Shown here one piece after another: positions 1-5,686 of a stretch of 9,631 nucleotides of DNA. The position numbers and the translations under genes were made by a program. The number at the start of each line of letters is the position of its first letter. The stretch's first letter is position 1. The DNA is from Clostridium sp. GTDB lineage: Bacteria; Bacillota; Clostridia; Lachnospirales; Lachnospiraceae. The stretch lies in the NCBI GenBank assembly GCA_004554205.1, contig SFNH01000069.1:1-9631 (forward strand), read 5' to 3'. The notes beneath the pieces are model-generated. The model was not told the DNA's origin and ran no database searches. It was given only the letters and a program-made list of their open reading frames with translations.

Positions 1-27
1 GATATCCTCTTTTGTATCTTTGACCGC

Positions 28-615
28 TCATGTTTCGATCACGAGCGCGCTCCTCTCCCGTATCCCGAACGCTTCAAAATACTGATTCTCCATCGGAATC
101 CACACCGTCTGAAACTGCGCGAGCCTCTCCGCGCCGTTTCGCTCCCCGATCCGGCGAAGCTGCTCCTCTTTTCCGACCTGACAGAAGATCCGCAGGTCAT
201 ATACGTCTCCGAAATACGGATGTCCGCTGTATGCGCCCTCGATGATATTTAAACGTCTGCAGGGCGCATACGCTGTCCGCGTGATCCGCCGCGCCCTGCA
301 GTCATAGATTCCGTAGAAAAGCCCCTCCCGGTCGGAAAGCCGGTCAAGGATCTCCTCCTTGAAGCGCTCGTAGTCCACATTCCCGCCCGGCTGCAAAAAC
401 CGCTGTCTCGTCCTCTGGAAGGGTCTGAGGAAGAAATCATCCATATGAAACAGATTGCAGTCGTACTGCTCCTTAAGAATCCGCCCTAATGTGCTCTTCC
501 CGCTGCCGCACATCCCGTCGATCGCCACCGCCACCTGACGTTCTCCCGCGGCTTCGCAGATTCTGTCGATCTCCGCAAATACCGGCTCAAACCGGGCGCC
601 ATACCTTCTCTCCAT
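28..615 (-). CDS. Small P-loop kinase, uridine kinase/pantothenate kinase (URK/PANK) superfamily, substrate unknown
   Basis: A 195-residue cytosolic P-loop kinase, predicted to transfer phosphate from ATP to a small hydroxylated molecule. Visible motifs are Walker A GMCGSGKST (residues 34-42), the superfamily substrate/Mg region HMDDFF (57-62) followed by PGGNVDYERF (76-85), a Walker-B-like strand ending IIEGAYS (124-130), and an arginine-rich lid around RRIGERNG (155-162). Length suits a minimal uridine-kinase-like protein; it lacks the extra C-terminal parts of true Udk-UPRT fusions. The start is set by GGAG about 6 nt upstream, lying inside the end of the preceding ECF gene, whose stop is only 2 bp away, so translation is probably coupled. 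Pairing with a vitamin transporter subunit suggests it phosphorylates, and so traps, the imported compound. Uridine, pantothenate or another vitamin precursor are all possible. The 27 bp downstream contain, on this strand, AGAGGA, which could be the ribosome binding site of a further gene outside the window. Family confidence is high; substrate is not determinable. Confidence 0.88.
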   Translation of the reverse strand: MERRYGARFEPVFAEIDRICEAAGERQVAVAIDGMCGSGKSTLGRILKEQYDCNLFHMDDFFLRPFQRTRQRFLQPGGNVDYERFKEEILDRLSDREGLFYGIYDCRARRITRTAYAPCRRLNIIEGAYSGHPYFGDVYDLRIFCQVGKEEQLRRIGERNGAERLAQFQTVWIPMENQYFEAFGIRERSALVIET

Positions 616-617
616 CT

Positions 618-1157
618 CTACTCCATGACCTTCGCGCGCCTTAATGCCACGATTATAACAGGAATCAGCACAAGCTGCAGGATGATCCCCGGCACGGCAT
701 TGACAAAGCCGCCCATCAAGAACATCCGCGCCGAAAACGGCGTCCCCGCCGCCCCATACAGCGGGATGGCGAAAAGCCCCCAGATAAGCCGGCCCGCAAG
801 CATGGCTCCCACGAGGCTGATATAGACAGACGCAGTCGTCCTCGGCAGCCTATGATACAAAAGCCCGGTGCAAGCCCCGTAGGCGGCTAACTCAAACGCC
901 ATACACACTGCCACCGGCATCATCACAGGCATGCCAAAGATACCGCTTCTCAAAATCGGCGTCACGAAGCCCACGATCAGCCCATACTCCCAGCCGCACA
1001 CAAAGCCGCACAGCAGCACCGGAATGTGCATCGGCAGCAGTTTATTTCCGATTTCCTGAATCTGCCCGGTGAGAAACGGCAGGATGAGCCCGAGCGCCAG
1101 AAAGAGCGCCGCGAGCGCCATCCTGTATGTTGATGTCATTTTCTTTTGTCGTCTCAT
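618..1157 (-). CDS. ECF transporter S component (substrate-binding membrane subunit)
   Basis: A 179-residue, very hydrophobic protein with about six membrane helices (roughly 12-30, 43-62, 62-82, 83-101, 108-130, 146-172), the size and layout of ECF vitamin-transporter S components. Helix 1 carries AxxxA (A17-A21), the type of motif S components use to dock on EcfT. Family-like landmarks are LLPMHIPVLLCGF (40-52), the loop GMPVMMP (75-81) and the MAFELAAYG segment (86-94). S components bind a vitamin or precursor in the membrane and need EcfA, EcfA' and EcfT, none of which are present here, so a shared energising module encoded elsewhere is expected (group II ECF). The start at 1157 has GGAG about 10 nt upstream; an internal ATG at 1139 lacks a clear ribosome binding site. 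The gene ends 2 bp before a P-loop kinase, arguing for uptake plus phosphorylation of one substrate. Which substrate cannot be read from the sequence; pantothenate is a reasonable guess given the kinase superfamily. Confidence 0.88.
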   Translation of the reverse strand: MRRQKKMTSTYRMALAALFLALGLILPFLTGQIQEIGNKLLPMHIPVLLCGFVCGWEYGLIVGFVTPILRSGIFGMPVMMPVAVCMAFELAAYGACTGLLYHRLPRTTASVYISLVGAMLAGRLIWGLFAIPLYGAAGTPFSARMFLMGGFVNAVPGIILQLVLIPVIIVALRRAKVME

Positions 1158-1188
1158 GTCTCAGTCACTCCGCGTTTTTAAGGCTCTC

Positions 1189-1473
1189 CTATCCGGCCAC
1201 AGCCTCGCCCTGCTCCTCGAGCGAGGTCGTCTCATACTTATCAAGGATCACCGTCTGGATCATGTCGCGCGTCCCAGAGTTGATCGGATGCGCGATGTCC
1301 CGGTACTCTCCGTCCGCCGCCTTGCGGCTCGGCATCGCGATAAACAGCCCCTTCTCCCCCTCGATCACCTTGATGTCGTGAATCACGAATTCATTGTCGA
1401 GTGTGATGGAAACGATCGCCTTCATCTTGCCTTCTTTTTCAATCTTTCTTACTCTTACATCTGTAATCTGCAT
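1189..1473 (-). CDS. spoVG: Septation/sporulation regulator SpoVG
   Basis: A 94-residue protein that is recognisably SpoVG from the N-terminal MQITDVRVRKI, the central KAIVSITLDNEFVIHDIKVI strand pair, and the conserved block GLFIAMPSRK...GEYRDIAHPIN. SpoVG is a small nucleic-acid-binding regulator that affects asymmetric septation and sporulation in Bacillus and other processes in other Firmicutes. The reading frame is open further upstream to 1518, but those residues do not look like the family and the ATG at 1473 has a strong AGGGGG site 8 nt before it, so the short start is chosen. It sits 50 bp after glgD and 31 bp before the ECF gene, so it can be co-transcribed with the glycogen genes, yet a promoter candidate overlaps the glgD stop. 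The C-terminal tail after ILDKYE is short and acidic, typical variation for the family. Confidence 0.95.
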   Translation of the reverse strand: MQITDVRVRKIEKEGKMKAIVSITLDNEFVIHDIKVIEGEKGLFIAMPSRKAADGEYRDIAHPINSGTRDMIQTVILDKYETTSLEEQGEAVAG

Positions 1474-1495
1474 ATTGTAAACCCCCTCTGTCCGC

Positions 1496-1511
1496 CTGTG
1501 TGCCGCCACAG
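1496..1511 (-). promoter_or_regulatory. Small stem-loop in the spoVG leader
   Basis: On the minus strand, CTGTG (1511-1507) and CACAG (1500-1496) form a perfect 5-bp stem with a 6-nt loop, GCGGCA. It lies between the candidate spoVG start site (near 1516) and the AGGGGG ribosome binding site, so it would be at the very 5' end of a spoVG transcript. There is no following T tract, so it is not a terminator. A 5-bp stem can occur by chance. Confidence 0.3.
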
Positions 1512-1522
1512 CGCGCATCTCA

Positions 1523-1552
1523 TTTATAGTGTGTACCGCTCGTTCTTCTCAA
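1523..1552 (-). promoter_or_regulatory. Candidate internal sigma-A promoter for spoVG and downstream genes
   Basis: Reading the minus strand, TTGAGA (1552-1547, five of six matches to TTGACA) is separated by 18 bp from TATAAA (1528-1523, five of six matches to TATAAT). The -10 element overlaps the TAA stop of glgD. A start site near 1516 would give a leader of roughly 43 nt before the spoVG ATG. The Bacillus spoVG promoter is sigma-H dependent; I see no obvious sigma-H motif here. Confidence 0.5.
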
Positions 1553-2645
1553 TGACGATCTTCACATCCTCCGGCGTGCCGATGTATGTGGTGTTGGCGC
1601 GAATGGTGTCGCGGCTCTCCACGATACAGTTCTCGATCACAGTGTTGTCCCCGATATACACATCATTGAGAATGATGGCATTCCTGATCACGCAGTTATT
1701 TCCCACATAAACTTTCTTGAACAGGACGGAATTCTCCACCGTGCCATTGATGATGGAGCCGCTGGAGATCAGGCTGTTCTTTACCACCGCGCCCGGATTG
1801 TACTTTGCCGGCGGAAGATCGTCCACCTTGGAATAGACGTCGGGATATTCTTTAAAGAAGTAATTGCGCACCTCCGGCTTTAAGAAATCCATATTCGTCT
1901 TATAATAGGACTCCACCGATGCGATGTTGCTCCAGTAGCTGTCGATCTTGTACGCGTAAATGCGCTTTAAGTTCTTATAGCGGACAAGGATATCGCGCAC
2001 GAAATCCACGCGGTCCTCCGCCGCACACCGCTCGATCAGCTCGATGAGCTGACGCCTGCGGATGATGTAGATGCCGCACGATACGGTGTTCGAGGTCGCC
2101 ACCATCGGCTTCTCCTCAAACTCCACAATGCGCCCGTCCTCATTCGTCTTCACGAGGCCGAAGCGGGTCACATCCTCGCCCTCCGGCATGTCCTTGCACA
2201 CGATGGTGATATCCGCTTTCTTCTCAATGTGGTACTCCAGCACCTTATTGTAGTCGAGCTTGTAAATGCCGTCGCCTGACGCGATCACGACATACGGCTC
2301 GTGGCTGTTCTTTAAGAATGTCAGATTCTGGTAAAGCGCGTCCGCGGTGCCGCGGTACCAGTCGCTGTTCTTCGCCGTGATCGTCGGGGTGAAGACATAA
2401 AGCCCACCCTGCTTTCTTCCGAAATCCCACCATTTGGAAGAGCTTAAATGCTCATTTAAAGAGCGGGAGTTGTACTGCGTGAACACCGCCACATTCTGAA
2501 TGTGGGAATTGCTCATGTTGCTGAGTGCGAAGTCAATGCTGCGGTAGCTGCCCGCAACCGGCATGGCGGATATCGCCCGCTTGTTGGATAATTCCCGCAT
2601 CCTCTTACTGTTTCCGCCCGCTAATACTATACCAATCGCTCTCAT
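1524..2645 (-). CDS. glgD: Glycogen biosynthesis protein GlgD (regulatory ADP-glucose pyrophosphorylase subunit)
   Basis: A 373-residue paralogue of GlgC with an N-terminal nucleotidyltransferase domain (about 1-240) and a C-terminal left-handed beta-helix of hexapeptide repeats (about 280-360, for example the SGSIINGTVENSVLF region). The fingerprint is present but degraded: GGNSKRM (10-16) instead of GGQGSRL, and KRAISAMPVAGSYR (22-35) where GlgC has KVAKPAVSFGGKYR, so the conserved Lys-Pro pair of GlgC (K28-P29) is Ile-Ser. The sugar-nucleotide aspartate region survives as SGDGIYKLDY (D125), as does FEEKP. In characterised Firmicutes, GlgD has little or no activity alone and modulates GlgC in a hetero-oligomer making ADP-glucose for glycogen. 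The start shares an ATGA overlap with the glgC stop and has GGTGGAG 4 nt upstream, so translation is coupled and subunits are made in step. Length is normal for GlgD. Confidence 0.95.
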   Translation of the reverse strand: MRAIGIVLAGGNSKRMRELSNKRAISAMPVAGSYRSIDFALSNMSNSHIQNVAVFTQYNSRSLNEHLSSSKWWDFGRKQGGLYVFTPTITAKNSDWYRGTADALYQNLTFLKNSHEPYVVIASGDGIYKLDYNKVLEYHIEKKADITIVCKDMPEGEDVTRFGLVKTNEDGRIVEFEEKPMVATSNTVSCGIYIIRRRQLIELIERCAAEDRVDFVRDILVRYKNLKRIYAYKIDSYWSNIASVESYYKTNMDFLKPEVRNYFFKEYPDVYSKVDDLPPAKYNPGAVVKNSLISSGSIINGTVENSVLFKKVYVGNNCVIRNAIILNDVYIGDNTVIENCIVESRDTIRANTTYIGTPEDVKIVIEKNERYTL

Positions 2646-3916
2646 CGTACTCCACCTGCCTTTATGATGTAATCTCCGCCCGCCAGCATCCCGTCCGTGT
2701 AGTCCTCCGGTGTCGTGACGCCGGAGATCGCGGTATTCTTTCCGATCTTGACATTCTCGGGAATCACGCTGTGCTCGCCGATCGTCACCAGGTCAAACTG
2801 GTATACCTTCGGGTCGTACTTGCTGGGCGCGTACTCTCCCACGCCGAGCTCCGCCCCGGCCCCGACCTTCGTATCCTCCGCAACGATCGCCTTCGTCACC
2901 TTCGCCCCCGCTCCGATCACGCAGTCGCGCATGATAATGGAATCCCGCACAACGGCCCCCGGCTCGATCGTGACGCCGGCTCCGATCACGGAATTGTGAA
3001 CCTGCCCGTACACCTCCGTGCCCTCGCCGATAATGCTGCGGTTGATCACCGCGTCGGGCGCGATGTACTGAGGCGGAATGATATCGCTCTTGGTGTAGAT
3101 CTTCCAGTATTCCTCATACAGGTTGAACTCCGGAATAATGTCGATGAGCTCCATATTGGCCTCCCAGTAGGAGCCGAGCGTCCCGACGTCCTTCCAGTAG
3201 CCGTTGTACTCGTATGCGAAGATCCGGTCGCCCCTGGTGTGGCAGTACGGGATCACATGCTTGCCGAAGTCGCAGCCCGGCTCCGAGGACATGGCAATGA
3301 GCGCCTCCCTAAGCACCGGCCAACTGAATATGTAGATACCCATGGAAGCCAGGTTGCTCCTCGGCTGCGCCGGCTTCTCCTCGAACTCCCTGATGCGGTT
3401 GGTGTCGTCCGTGATCACGATACCGAAGCGGCTCGCCTCCTCGATCGGCACCGGCATACACGCGATGGTCACATCCGCGTTGTTTGCCTTGTGGTACTCG
3501 AGCATCACCTCATAATCCATCTTATAGATGTGGTCGCCGGACAGGATCAGCACATAGTCCGGGTTGTAGGTCTCCATGTACTCCAGGTTCTGATAGATCG
3601 CGTTGGCAGTGCCGGTATACCAGTCGCTGCCCTTGCTTCGCTCGTAGGGCGGCAGGATGGTAACGCCGCCGACGTTGCGGTCTAAATCCCACGGGATGCC
3701 GATCCCGATGTGGGTGTTTAAGCGCAGCGGCTGATACTGTGTCAGGACTCCCACCGTATCGACGCCCGAGTTGATACAGTTGCTGAGCGGAAAATCAATG
3801 ATCCTGTATTTCCCGCCGAACGATACTGCCGGTTTTGCCACCTTCTGGGTCAGCACACCCAGGCGGCTCCCCTGGCCCCCCGCCAAAAGCATGGCAATCA
3901 TTTCTTTTTTGATCAC
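2642..3916 (-). CDS. glgC: Glucose-1-phosphate adenylyltransferase (ADP-glucose pyrophosphorylase) GlgC
   Basis: Converts ATP and glucose-1-phosphate to ADP-glucose and pyrophosphate, the committed step of bacterial glycogen synthesis, in the cytosol. The 424-residue protein has the catalytic domain first: GGQGSRL (13-19), KPAVSFGGKYRIIDFPLSN (28-46), GSDWYTGTANAIYQN (96-110), SGDHIYKMDY with D128 (126-135), and FEEKP with the glucose-1-phosphate lysine K181. After about residue 285 comes a beta-helix with hexapeptide repeats (ViGaGv-type turns, about 292-400). All key residues look intact, so this is the catalytic partner of the degenerate GlgD next to it. The start is GTG at 3916, preceded by GAGGTGAT, an almost perfect anti-16S match; the ATG five codons in has no such site. 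It is the first gene of a minus-strand operon with a strong promoter about 40 bp upstream. Confidence 0.97.
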   Translation of the reverse strand: MIKKEMIAMLLAGGQGSRLGVLTQKVAKPAVSFGGKYRIIDFPLSNCINSGVDTVGVLTQYQPLRLNTHIGIGIPWDLDRNVGGVTILPPYERSKGSDWYTGTANAIYQNLEYMETYNPDYVLILSGDHIYKMDYEVMLEYHKANNADVTIACMPVPIEEASRFGIVITDDTNRIREFEEKPAQPRSNLASMGIYIFSWPVLREALIAMSSEPGCDFGKHVIPYCHTRGDRIFAYEYNGYWKDVGTLGSYWEANMELIDIIPEFNLYEEYWKIYTKSDIIPPQYIAPDAVINRSIIGEGTEVYGQVHNSVIGAGVTIEPGAVVRDSIIMRDCVIGAGAKVTKAIVAEDTKVGAGAELGVGEYAPSKYDPKVYQFDLVTIGEHSVIPENVKIGKNTAISGVTTPEDYTDGMLAGGDYIIKAGGVR

Positions 3917-3953
3917 GCTATCACCTCGCTAGTCATATTTTCTTGTATTTTTC

Positions 3954-3982
3954 ATTATAACACACATTTCTGAAATAGTGAA
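3954..3982 (-). promoter_or_regulatory. glgC operon promoter with extended -10
   Basis: On the minus strand TTCACT (3982-3977, four of six matches to TTGACA) is followed after exactly 17 bp by a perfect TATAAT (3959-3954). A TG one base before the hexamer (3962-3961) makes it an extended -10, TGTTATAAT. The expected start near 3947 gives a leader of about 30 nt before the GTG. A run of phased A-tracts sits directly upstream. Confidence 0.8.
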
Positions 3983-3987
3983 CAAAT

Positions 3988-4032
3988 ATTTTGGCGATTT
4001 TAAATCATTTTTGTGCATTTTCCGACATTTTT
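3988..4032 (-). promoter_or_regulatory. Phased A-tracts upstream of the glgC promoter (UP element or curved DNA)
   Basis: Read on the minus strand, A-tracts of four or five bases lie at 3992-3989, 4001-3998, 4012-4008, 4021-4018 and 4032-4028. Their centres are spaced 9 to 10.5 bp apart, close to one helical turn, and fall near -43, -52, -63, -72 and -83 relative to the predicted start site. This matches the geometry known for RNA polymerase alpha-subunit contacts in UP elements and for intrinsically bent DNA. Two further T-tracts (4034-4038, 4045-4050) are out of register. Confidence 0.55.
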
Positions 4033-4173
4033 CTTTTTCCTTCCTTTTTTGTCTATGTATGGTAATTCTGGCAGATCTTTTCCCTTTTCCGGCGGATTTT
4101 ACGCCGCCCGCGACCGAGGTAACGCCGCATAGCTGAACTGTTACGTTTTTGCGGAGGAATCTGCGTCCGGCTC

Positions 4174-4202
4174 TTGAATCAGAGAGGGAAATAATGTATA
4201 AT
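4174..4202 (+). promoter_or_regulatory. asnS promoter
   Basis: TTGAAT (4174-4179, four of six matches to TTGACA) and a perfect TATAAT (4197-4202) are separated by exactly 17 bp. The predicted start near 4209 leaves a leader of about 37 nt, too short for a T-box riboswitch, so control by uncharged tRNA-Asn through a T-box is not supported here. Confidence 0.75.
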
Positions 4203-4245
4203 AAAATATAATTTTACTCTATTGATCTTTCAAAGGAGAAGTATC

Positions 4246-5637
4246 ATGAATTTAGTGACAGTAAAAGAACTGTATAAAAACCGCGAATCTTACCTTGACA
4301 GGAAAATTTCCGTCGGCGGCTGGGTCCGCAGCGTCCGCGATTCCAAATCCTTCGGCTTTATCGTTGTGAGCGACGGGAGCTGCTTTGAGACCCTGCAGGT
4401 GGTGTACCACGACACGATGGACAACTTTTCCGAGGTCAGCAGGCTGAATGTGGGAGCCGCTATCCTTGTAAAGGGAACTCTTGTCGCCACCCCGCAGGCG
4501 AAACAGCCGTTTGAGATCCAGGCGTCGGAGGTGACTGTCGAGGGGCCGTCCGCCCCGGATTACCCGCTGCAGAAGAAGCGCCACACCCTAGAGTACCTGC
4601 GCACGATCCCCCACCTGCGCCCGCGTACCAACACCTTCCAGGCCGTCTTCCGCGTCCGCTCCCTGATCGCGTACGCGATCCACCAGTATTTCCAGGAGCG
4701 CGATTTCGTCTATGTGCACACCCCGCTGATCACCGGGAGCGACTGCGAGGGAGCGGGCGAGATGTTCAAGGTCACGACCATGGACTTGCAAAACGTTCCG
4801 AAAAATGAGGACGGCAGCGTGGACTTCTCACAGGACTTCTTCGGAAAGCCCACCAATCTGACCGTGAGCGGGCAGTTAAACGGCGAGACATTCGCCCTGG
4901 CGTTTCGCAATATTTACACGTTCGGCCCGACCTTCCGCGCGGAGAATTCCAACACCACCCGCCACGCGGCGGAGTTCTGGATGATCGAGCCGGAGATGGC
5001 GTTTGCCGACCTCAAGGACGATATGGAGTTAGCGGAGAGTATGTTAAAATACATCATCCGCTTTGTGCTTGAGAACGCGCCGGAGGAGATGGCGTTCTTT
5101 AACAGCTTTATCGACAAGGGGCTTCTCGACCGCTTAAACAACGTGGTGAACTCCGAATTTGCCCATGTGACCTACACCGAGGCGATCGAGCTCCTTGAGA
5201 AGCACAATGACAGCTTCGACTACAAGGTTTCGTGGGGGTGCGACCTCCAGACCGAGCACGAGCGGTATCTGACCGAACAGGTGTTCAGAAGGCCTGTGTT
5301 CGTCACCGACTATCCGAAGGAGATCAAGGCGTTCTACATGAAGATGAATCCCGATGGGAAGACCGTGGCGGCGGTGGACTGCCTGGTGCCGGGCATCGGG
5401 GAGATCATCGGCGGCAGCCAGCGTGAGGACGACTGCGAGAAGCTCCTTGCCCGCATGAGGGAGCTGGGGCTTAAGGAGGAGGACTACGGCTTCTACCTGG
5501 ATCTGCGCAGATACGGCTCCACCCGCCACGCCGGTTTCGGCCTCGGCTTTGAGCGCTGCGTGATGTATTTGACCGGCATGAGCAATATCCGGGACGTGGT
5601 TCCATTCCCGCGGACCGTAGGCAACTGCGAACTGTAA
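4246..5637 (+). CDS. asnS: Asparagine--tRNA ligase
   Basis: Charges tRNA-Asn with asparagine using ATP in the cytosol. The 463 residues show an N-terminal OB-fold anticodon-binding domain (about 1-115, with KISVGGWVRSVRDSKSFGF) and a class II catalytic core. Landmarks are GSDCEGAGEMF (164-174), the class II motif 2 FRAENSNTTRHAAEFW (230-245), and motif 3 GFGLGFERCVMYLTG (430-444). The SDCEGAGE element and overall length fit AsnRS rather than the longer bacterial AspRS. The frame is open upstream to a TTG at 4222, but the ATG at 4246 is chosen because AAAGGAG lies 7 nt before it and the first residues then match the family. The gene has its own promoter. A nuclease/ATPase pair follows 49 bp later with no intervening terminator and may be read through. 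Having AsnRS means the cell need not depend on the indirect tRNA-dependent amidation route for Asn-tRNA. Confidence 0.97.
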   Translation: MNLVTVKELYKNRESYLDRKISVGGWVRSVRDSKSFGFIVVSDGSCFETLQVVYHDTMDNFSEVSRLNVGAAILVKGTLVATPQAKQPFEIQASEVTVEGPSAPDYPLQKKRHTLEYLRTIPHLRPRTNTFQAVFRVRSLIAYAIHQYFQERDFVYVHTPLITGSDCEGAGEMFKVTTMDLQNVPKNEDGSVDFSQDFFGKPTNLTVSGQLNGETFALAFRNIYTFGPTFRAENSNTTRHAAEFWMIEPEMAFADLKDDMELAESMLKYIIRFVLENAPEEMAFFNSFIDKGLLDRLNNVVNSEFAHVTYTEAIELLEKHNDSFDYKVSWGCDLQTEHERYLTEQVFRRPVFVTDYPKEIKAFYMKMNPDGKTVAAVDCLVPGIGEIIGGSQREDDCEKLLARMRELGLKEEDYGFYLDLRRYGSTRHAGFGLGFERCVMYLTGMSNIRDVVPFPRTVGNCEL

Positions 5638-5649
5638 CGAAACAATTAC

Positions 5650-5665
5650 GCCGTTTTAAAGCGGC
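5650..5665. repeat. Near-perfect 16-bp palindrome between asnS and the YhaO-like gene
   Basis: GCCGTTTTAAAGCGGC differs from its own reverse complement only at one symmetric pair of positions, which as RNA would form a U-G pair. It could be a protein operator or a weak hairpin with a UUUAAA loop. No T tract follows, so it is not an intrinsic terminator. It lies about 10 bp before the ribosome binding site of the next gene. Chance is a real alternative. Confidence 0.35.
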
Positions 5666-5686
5666 TCATACGCAAAGGAGCTATCT

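Larger units (their letters stand above)
3917..4245. other. Divergent intergenic region between glgC and asnS (329 bp)
   Basis: This stretch holds no gene. From left to right it carries the glgC ribosome binding site (around 3919-3927, minus strand), the glgC promoter, a run of phased A/T tracts to about 4050, a more GC-rich segment (about 4088-4170) with only short imperfect inverted repeats, then the asnS promoter and ribosome binding site. The T-rich run at 4028-4050 is not preceded by a hairpin, so it is not a terminator. I see no tRNA, T-box or riboswitch. Confidence 0.8.

Noticed and set aside
1474..1518. 15-residue N-terminal extension of SpoVG
   Set aside because: The residues do not resemble SpoVG, and the downstream ATG at 1473 has the strong ribosome binding site.
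1069..1710. 213-residue plus-strand open frame
   Set aside because: It crosses the ECF start, spoVG and the glgD end in antisense, has no family-like motif and no convincing ribosome binding site.
2525..3685. 386-residue open frame on the plus strand
   Set aside because: It lies entirely antisense to glgC and the start of glgD, both unmistakable genes. The translation is His/Arg/Val-rich and low in recognisable motifs, typical of the shadow frame of a high-GC gene.
4028..4050. T-rich run resembling the tail of an intrinsic terminator
   Set aside because: No GC-rich hairpin precedes it and no plus-strand gene lies upstream to terminate; it is better explained as part of the A/T-rich region upstream of glgC.
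4088..4170. Possible structured RNA: CGGCG/CGCCG, GTAAC/GTTAC and CCGCA/TGCGG repeats, the last two interleaved like a pseudoknot
   Set aside because: Stems are only 5 bp with long loops, expected by chance in this composition. The region lies upstream of the asnS promoter so would not be transcribed with asnS, and I see no other promoter.
4209..4245. T-box leader for asnS
   Set aside because: The leader from the predicted start is only about 37 nt and has no T-box sequence or terminator hairpin.
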